Assembly: GCA_036008545.1 (NCBI GenBank)
Contig: DASYNM010000115.1
Location: forward strand, 1-7,318
Length of the DNA: 7,318 nt
Source: Palsa-1400 sp036008545
GTDB lineage: Bacteria > Verrucomicrobiota > Verrucomicrobiia > Limisphaerales > Palsa-1400
Reading direction: 5' to 3'
Below are positions 5,261 to 7,318 of this stretch, in pieces. Under the pieces are notes generated by a model. That model had not been told where the DNA came from and did no database searches. It was given only the letters and a program-made list of their open reading frames with translations. Made by a program: the position numbers and the translations under genes. The stretch's first letter is position 1. Each line of letters starts with the position of its first letter.

Positions 5261-7318
5261 TTATTCTTCGACTGGCTCTTTGAAACTGGTGAGGGCGTCT
5301 TGCAACGCGCGTTCCTCCGCCAGCGCGAGCAAAAAGGCCAGCGTGGATTCGGCGCCTTGATTCTGACTCAACCGATCCATGTGCAGGCCGTCGCGACAAC
5401 CACCCGTGCCTGCGTCGTAGAGCGCCAGGCCCAGATCATTGCGACCGAGGAACCACTCGAACGCGCGGCGCGCTTCCGCGACCCAGAACATGTCGCTCGT
5501 GGCGTGATAGGCTTCGATGCAGGCCGAAATCGTGGCTTGCGCTTCGATGGGCTGCTGGTCGAACTGCGCGCGTTCCTGGCCGCGCCGGTAAAATCCATTC
5601 GAGCCGATGGGCCGGAAAGAACCGGTCGGGGACGTTTGAACCTTGACCAGCCAGCGCAAGGATTTGAGGCCGGTTTCCAGCAAAGGCGTCGCGTTCAGGC
5701 AGCGCCCGCTAAGAATCAAGGCGTGCGGCAGCCTCGCGTTGGCGTACGAAACAACCTCTTCGAACCAACACCAATCCTCGGTGGCAGTGTCGCTGTAGCT
5801 TTGCATCAGCCGTGTCGTGAGCGAATCGCGAATCTGGTTGGCGCGCCGATCGCCGCTGAACCGCCGCAAGTATTCGTCAATGCCGATGAGCGTGAAAGCC
5901 CAGGCGCGGGGCGAGGCAAATTCCGCGGCCACTGGCAACGCCTGCTCGAAGAGTTGCGCCGCCAGCATTTGAAAACTGCCCTGGCCCGACTGAGCCACGC
6001 ACAAACCCAGGGCCCACAGCGCGTGACCCTGGCAATCCTCCGAGCCGACTTCCTCCAGCCAGCGCCGCTCGAAGCTCATGAAATTGCGGAAGCGCCCGCG
6101 CTGCCGATTAAAGGCGTGGTTCAAAAACGCCGCGTAAGTGGCGGCGTGCGCGCCGAGCTGGGCCGAGCCGTGCCCCAATCTTTGCAGCATCAAGGCCAGC
6201 GCCAGGGCGCGAGCGTTGTCGTCTGTGCAGTAACCCTCGGCGAAATTCGGCACCGTGAAGCTCGCGTGCTGAAAGATGCCCGTCGAATCGCTCATGCGAA
6301 ACAGATGGTCCAGCTTCAACTCCGGCAACTGTCCGGGCTGTTCGTCAAGCGTCTTGATGGGCGAGGATTTTCGCCCCACAAAACTATGGTCCTGCCGCGC
6401 TTGCTCAAATGACTTGACGTAGAGGCGCGCCACGCGGGTCCAAATCATTTCGCGCCCCAGCTTGTAGGCGTTCTTGCGCATCGAATGGCGCAGCGGTTCG
6501 TCGCGCAGCAATTCCACCACCGCCACCGCAATGGCTTGGGAATCTCGGAAGGGCACGAGCTTGCCCCGTTCCGCAGTCAACAATTCCGTCGCGTGCCAAT
6601 ACGGTGTGGACACCACGGCATTGCCCGCCCCGAACGCATAGGCCAGCGTGCCCGAGGTAATTTGCGCTTCGGTCAAATACGGCGTGAGATAAATGTCCGC
6701 CGCGCCAATGAATCGCATCAATTCCTCAAGCTCGACAAAGCGATTGAAGAACACGACGTGTTTCTGCACACCCAGATCCTTGGCCAGCCTCTCCAGACTC
6801 AGGCGATAATCCTCGCCCTCGTCGCGCAGCAGATTCGGATGGGTCTGGCCGAGCACGATGTACATGATGTTGGGGAATTCCCGGATGATGTCCGGCAAGG
6901 CGCGAAGCGCAAACTCGATGCCCTTGTTGGGCGAGAGCAAACCAAACGTGAGCAAGACCTGCTTGCCGGCCACGCCGAATTCATCCTTGAAATAATTCGG
7001 GTCCGCAAAAGGCATGTCCGGAATGCCGTGCGGGATGAAATCGATCTTGGCCGCCGGCGCATGATACACGTCGCGCAGAAAATCACGCCCCCGTTCACTC
7101 ATCACCACCAGCCGGGTGGAAAGCCGGATCAACTCGCGCATCACCCGGCGCTGCTCCGCGTTGGGTTCGCGCAGAATCGTGTGCAAGGTGGTGACGATGG
7201 GCATTTGCAATTCGCGCAGCAGCGCCAGGACGTGGCTACCCGCCGGCCCGCCAAAGATGCCAAATTCATGCTCCACGCAAACCACGTCCACATCAGTGAT
7301 GTTCAGGAAATCGGCCGC
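5261..7318 (-). CDS. GT4-type glycosyltransferase fused to an alpha/alpha-barrel glycosidase-like domain (N-terminus cut by the right edge)
   Basis: The frame is open to the right edge, giving 685 residues with the true start outside. Numbering from the GTG at 7291, residues 1-300 are the end of the N-terminal and all of the C-terminal Rossmann domain of a GT-B, family-4-like retaining transferase. Motifs include EHEFGIFGGPAG (8-19), TTLHTI (34-39), IPHGIPD (86-92), TFGLLSPNKGIEFALRAL (115-132) and TEAQITSGTLAYAFGAGNAVVSTPYW (207-232). Residues about 325-670 are a separate helical domain resembling six-hairpin glycosidases (GYCTDDNARAL, EDCQGHALWALG, EDWCWFEEVVSYANARLPHAL, QPIEAQATISACIEAY, MDRLSQNQGAESTLAFLLAL). 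The two domains may transfer a sugar and then bind or trim the product. Donor and acceptor are unknown, though the GH130 neighbour hints at mannose. No signal peptide or membrane helix is visible in the part seen. The second Glu of the usual E-x7-E is Leu216. Stop TAA is at 5263-5261. Confidence 0.85.
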   Translation of the reverse strand, partial: AADFLNITDVDVVCVEHEFGIFGGPAGSHVLALLRELQMPIVTTLHTILREPNAEQRRVMRELIRLSTRLVVMSERGRDFLRDVYHAPAAKIDFIPHGIPDMPFADPNYFKDEFGVAGKQVLLTFGLLSPNKGIEFALRALPDIIREFPNIMYIVLGQTHPNLLRDEGEDYRLSLERLAKDLGVQKHVVFFNRFVELEELMRFIGAADIYLTPYLTEAQITSGTLAYAFGAGNAVVSTPYWHATELLTAERGKLVPFRDSQAIAVAVVELLRDEPLRHSMRKNAYKLGREMIWTRVARLYVKSFEQARQDHSFVGRKSSPIKTLDEQPGQLPELKLDHLFRMSDSTGIFQHASFTVPNFAEGYCTDDNARALALALMLQRLGHGSAQLGAHAATYAAFLNHAFNRQRGRFRNFMSFERRWLEEVGSEDCQGHALWALGLCVAQSGQGSFQMLAAQLFEQALPVAAEFASPRAWAFTLIGIDEYLRRFSGDRRANQIRDSLTTRLMQSYSDTATEDWCWFEEVVSYANARLPHALILSGRCLNATPLLETGLKSLRWLVKVQTSPTGSFRPIGSNGFYRRGQERAQFDQQPIEAQATISACIEAYHATSDMFWVAEARRAFEWFLGRNDLGLALYDAGTGGCRDGLHMDRLSQNQGAESTLAFLLALAEERALQDALTSFKEPVEE

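Noticed and set aside
3744..5360. Plus-strand ORFs 3744-4550 and 4593-5360
   Set aside because: They are shadows opposite the GH130 gene, whose motifs are unmistakable. Their composition reflects high GC at third codon positions of the real gene.
5226..5399. A 58-codon N-terminal extension of the GH130 gene
   Set aside because: It overlaps the end of the glycosyltransferase gene in another frame, is Arg-rich and low in family-like features. The start at 5225 agrees better with family N-termini as I recall them.
5300..6412. A 370-residue plus-strand ORF
   Set aside because: It is antisense to the C-terminal domain of the glycosyltransferase fusion. It has no recognisable domain and no separate ribosome binding site evidence.
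1..7318. CRISPR array, tRNA, rRNA, insertion sequence or prophage genes
   Set aside because: No spaced direct repeats of 25-40 bp, cloverleaf, rRNA motif, transposase or phage motif was seen on either strand. The only tandem repeat is the 7-bp array at 3714-3748.

Overview
The window looks like chromosomal DNA of a moderately GC-rich bacterium of the Planctomycetes-Verrucomicrobia group, most likely Verrucomicrobiota. I base this on family knowledge, not on a search. The clues are a prepilin-type protein with an AFTLIELLVV leader and a C-terminal H-X9-DG motif, a secreted cytochrome c/beta-propeller protein with a middle region resembling DUF6797, and a heptamer repeat between genes. No mobile element, CRISPR array, tRNA or rRNA is visible.

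Layout from left to right. (1) Positions 1-2248, minus strand: one uninterrupted reading frame that runs off the left edge. It encodes a secreted protein with a CxxCH haem site, a middle domain, and the start of a sorbosone/glucose-dehydrogenase-like propeller. (2) Positions 2249-2445: a divergent intergenic region with two adjacent short hairpins, an unused Shine-Dalgarno-like sequence and a weak promoter candidate. (3) Positions 2446-3306, plus strand: a 286-residue H-X9-DG pseudopilin-like protein. (4) Positions 3307-3755: a convergent intergenic region with an extended -10 promoter candidate, a strong 7-bp hairpin, a terminator-like hairpin followed by T-rich sequence, a further 6-bp hairpin, and five tandem 7-bp repeats that end just after the next gene's stop codon. 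(5) Positions 3756-5225, minus strand: a 489-residue GH130-type glycoside phosphorylase or hydrolase. (6) Positions 5261-7318, minus strand: a GT4-type glycosyltransferase fused to a C-terminal alpha/alpha-barrel glycosidase-like domain, open at the right edge.

The last two genes are co-oriented with a 35-nt gap and almost certainly form an operon transcribed from outside the right edge. One gene has the look of a glycoside-building enzyme and the other of a beta-mannoside-cleaving enzyme. Together they suggest synthesis and turnover of an unidentified, possibly mannose-containing glycan or glycoside. The left-hand redox protein is probably part of periplasmic carbohydrate or alcohol oxidation. 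Nothing in the sequence ties it directly to the GT/GH130 pair.
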